Below, piece after piece: positions 61,147-64,000 of a stretch of 64,000 bases of DNA. The stretch spans positions 1-64,000 of the forward strand of contig CAKAEH010001358.1 of the NCBI GenBank assembly GCA_916381525.1, in the 5' to 3' direction. Position 1 is the stretch's first letter; each line of letters starts with the position of its first letter. A program made the translations under genes and the position numbers. The notes beneath the pieces were generated by a model. That model saw only the letters and a program-made list of their open reading frames with translations, was not told the DNA's origin and made no database searches. The DNA comes from Cercopithifilaria johnstoni. Its lineage: Eukaryota > Nematoda > Chromadorea > Rhabditida > Onchocercidae.

Positions 61147-64000
61147 CTCATTGGAAAGCTATTTTTTTGATGCATTTGAATTTCGACGGAAGAAAAAGTT
61201 GAAAATTCTTAATACCATGGAAATCAACTTTTTCATTAATTAATAATGAATTAGTGAAGATGAAATGAAGAAAAATGAATTGGCGAAATTGGATGATAAA
61301 GAAATATAATTAATGTTTGATTAAAATGGAAGTAAAAATTGAAATTGTCTTATTGAATAGGCCTAATTTAAATGGCAAAAAATGATGGATTTGAACACAT
61401 AAAAATTAAATTAATTTGTGCAAACATGAAAATATAAGTAAACATACACATTCACTGTTCCATTGTCTTTTAATAAATAATAAGGAAAACAAAATTATGT
61501 ACCATAAAATAATTTGTCACTGTAAAATTGATGTACAATCGAAAGAACGCAAAGATATTGCAAAACAAATTTGTCATTTACTGTAAAAATGTTACCGTAA
61601 ATATTAACAAATAGCATAAGCTAAATGGCAGAAACATATTTCATTTAAATGAAAATATTTCACAATTTTGATTTTATTGCAAGAGCCTAAGGAAAGTGCC
61701 TGAAATCATTTTAAAGAAAACTGTAAACAAAAAAGAAATGTCATTTGTTTACATCTAAAAATATCATCATGCCGAATATTTTTGTAAACAAAAGATTAGA
61801 AATCATTTTTTCTTTCGATAAATCTTATTGATTGATCTAAGCTGGCTCAATTAATTAAAATTAAATATATAAAAAAAATGGAAATGCTTTTTTAAATAAA
61901 TTATATGCTTATTAATTATCAATTTTTTGCAAAATTCATCAGATTTTTTTCATTAAAATTAATAAAAAAGCAAATAGTTGAAATGAATGTATTTGAAAAT
62001 ATTTTATGATAAAATATAAATGTGAAATAAGAAAAATTGTAATTAATTTAATTATTTCCATTATTTTATCAATGATCACAAATGATTTTTCCTATTAATC
62101 CAACAGTATCTTTTGGAATAAAATAGATTTCTACTTAAATAATGTTAATTAATCAACAAAAAAGAATTCATCCATTGAAAAATATTTTGAGTTTTCCAGT
62201 TTTTATATTTGATGAAATGTTTGTTTGGTCAACAAGAAATTTGGATAGAATGAAGAAAAAGAGGACGAAGAGAAGAGAATCAAAGAGATTACTATCAATA
62301 AAACTGGAAGACTTAAAATTTTTTCAAACTTAAAATTTAGAATTTTTTTAGTCTTAAAATTTTTTTAGTCAACAAAAAATTTGGATAGAATGAAATGAAA
62401 AAGGTGGAAGAGAAGAGAAAAAAGAGATTACTGTATGATCGCTTAAAAAAATATATCTATATCAAATAGCTATTGATGAAAAAAGGAAGAAGAAATTGTT
62501 AATTTGTTGAAAAGAGAAAAAAAGTATTAAAAGTTATCGTATCAAATTATTTTACAGTAAGCAATAATAAAGCAAATATTATTTATTATTCATTTAAATC
62601 CTTCAAATCACTCAAATCATTTCCTTCTTCTTCTTCTAACGGTTCATTGCCTTACAATCATTTTATTATTCAAATTCTCATTTCGATATTTCCGTTATAA
62701 AATTTTCTCTTCGAAAAGATTTTTCAAATTTTCTTTTCTGTGAAATAAAATTCTTGCAAATAGAAAATTATCAATTTGAGAAGAATTAGAATGATTTGAT
62801 TATAAATCAAAATGAAATAGCAAAAGATCGATCATTAAAGATAAAAAAGAAAAATAAAACAAAAGTGAGATAGAGAAAGAAAGAAAGTTAAATATTAGCA
62901 TAAACTGTTTCACATTTACAAGAAATTAAAATATGCAAAATTCATATTATTTTAAGTTGTTGAAAATGCTAAGAAGAAGGTAAGGAGGAATAAGAGAGGA
63001 GAATGATTTTTTGTTATAGAAAATATGGAAATTAGATGATATGTTAATTTAAAAAGATAATAAGAAATGAAATGGATGTCTTAAAATTGATGTCAATTTC
63101 TTTGTCATTTTTGAATAATTTACTAATTTTACAATTTGAAAGATTTTTTGGTATTTACAGATATTTTGAAGGATACAATGTGCAATTCAATTAATTTCGT
63201 TTATAAATTATTGATGGATTACAAATGATTTATTTCCTTTTTATTATAATTTACTTTTCAATTTTTCGAAAATAATTTTAAGAATTATCGAAAAAAAAAG
63301 GAATTTATTCGAATAGAATAACAAATTTGTTTAGGTAAATATATTATTTCCACAAAAAAAATAAAATAAATCACAATAATATTATGAAATTATTTAAAAT
63401 AATTATTTAAAGTAAAAATTGTAAAATTGGATGAAATAATTTAATTGAAAGGTTTTCTTTTGATGAAATTTGGAGAATATTAGGCCAACACAAAGATCCA
63501 AGCAAACCTGCCAATAATGATTAATTAACAAAATTGATTAATTAAAGTAGCAAAAAAGAAAAGAAAGTGATGTGCTCTGAAATTATTTTGCAAACAATTA
63601 ACATATTTCAAAGCCTTTAGTTAATCAATTTTATTTTTCGTTCATTAAAACAAAATAAATAAATAGCAAAGAAAAATTCAAATTTTCACTTTCTTCTCTT
63701 TGTTTTATAATATTTAGTTAAAAACATTAACGAAGTACTTTTTGATAAACAAGTAAATTCGAGTTCGCATAGATTTTTCAAATTTTTCATTATATTTTTT
63801 GTTGTGATAATGTAAACAAACAATAAATATTATTTTAAAATAAATTAGACAAACAAAGAGAAGAAAGAGAAAAGGCAAAAGGAAGAGAACAAAAGAAGAA
63901 AATTTGATAAATTCCATATAATTAAAAAATTATTAATCAAAAAAAGAAAAAATAACGAATAATAATTATTAATCTTAAAAAAGAATTATTGACAGAAAAT
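61147..64000. other. A+T-rich terminal region without recognised genes
   Basis: No frame longer than chance with protein-like composition. Contains a direct repeat (62226-62290 and 62371-62435) and many A- and T-runs. Intergenic or intronic. Confidence 0.5.
62226..62435 (+). repeat. Imperfect direct repeat, two units
   Basis: A purine-rich unit beginning GTCAACAAGAAATTTGGATA and continuing through GAAGAGAAGAGAA to AGAGATTACT is repeated about 145 nt later with small changes. Short AAAATTTTTT-type segments separate the units. Confidence 0.8.

Noticed and set aside
62142..62333. 63-codon plus-strand frame
   Set aside because: Lys/Arg-rich translation of a purine-rich direct repeat, with no conserved feature.

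Overview
This is eukaryotic nuclear DNA from a nematode, most likely a filarial species (Brugia, Wuchereria, Loa or Onchocerca type). The evidence is a very A+T-rich sequence; genes split into many small exons (commonly 80-240 nt) by introns that mostly end in a T-rich tract plus CAG; several start codons lying just downstream of a TTTCAG that looks like a spliced-leader acceptor; nematode-type families (MSP domain, LIM-transglutaminase LTD-1, EXC-4/EXL-1-like CLIC); and the relic of a BEL/Pao retrotransposon. There is no bacterial operon structure, CRISPR array or plasmid feature. One ambiguous base (28812) points to a draft assembly. The exact species cannot be fixed from sequence alone.

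Layout, left to right. 1-1000: decayed BEL/Pao gag and probable LTR, minus strand. 2005-4535 (+): CLIC family protein of the EXL-1/EXC-4 type. 6441-10017 (+): translation initiation factor eIF3 subunit e. 11303-16150 (-): BTB-BACK protein with a long charged tail. 16861-20802 (-): COG8, a subunit of the Golgi tethering complex (extreme 5' end not found). 22047-27359 (+): SWT1-like WW plus PIN-domain endoribonuclease. 30161-30825 (-): small MSP-domain protein. 32084-36634 (+): cytosolic cysteinyl-tRNA synthetase. 38797-40858 (+): triosephosphate isomerase, complete. 41704-46054 (+): CWC27-type spliceosomal cyclophilin. 47793-55751 (-): LIM plus transglutaminase-like protein (LTD-1/kyphoscoliosis-peptidase family), perhaps with a far-upstream exon near 61 kb. 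55.8-64 kb is otherwise extremely A+T-rich with microsatellites.

Most genes are conserved housekeeping functions: translation (eIF3e, CysRS), glycolysis (TPI), splicing (CWC27), nuclear RNA quality control (SWT1) and Golgi traffic (COG8). No single pathway links them. Exon models were built by hand from splice signals and phase. The TPI, CysRS, CWC27, SWT1, eIF3e and LTD-1 models close in one frame at lengths close to those known or expected for their families.

I found no convincing new multi-gene system. The most interesting observations are: a 15-bp hairpin ending at the leader acceptor of eIF3e; a transglutaminase-like domain that appears to have lost its Cys-His-Asp triad; a possible GC-AG intron in the CLIC gene; a dispersed repeat of about 240 bp shared between an intergenic region and a TPI intron; a foldback element in a SWT1 intron; a 50-bp perfect palindrome; and orphan coding-like segments near 30.0 kb and 61.1 kb.
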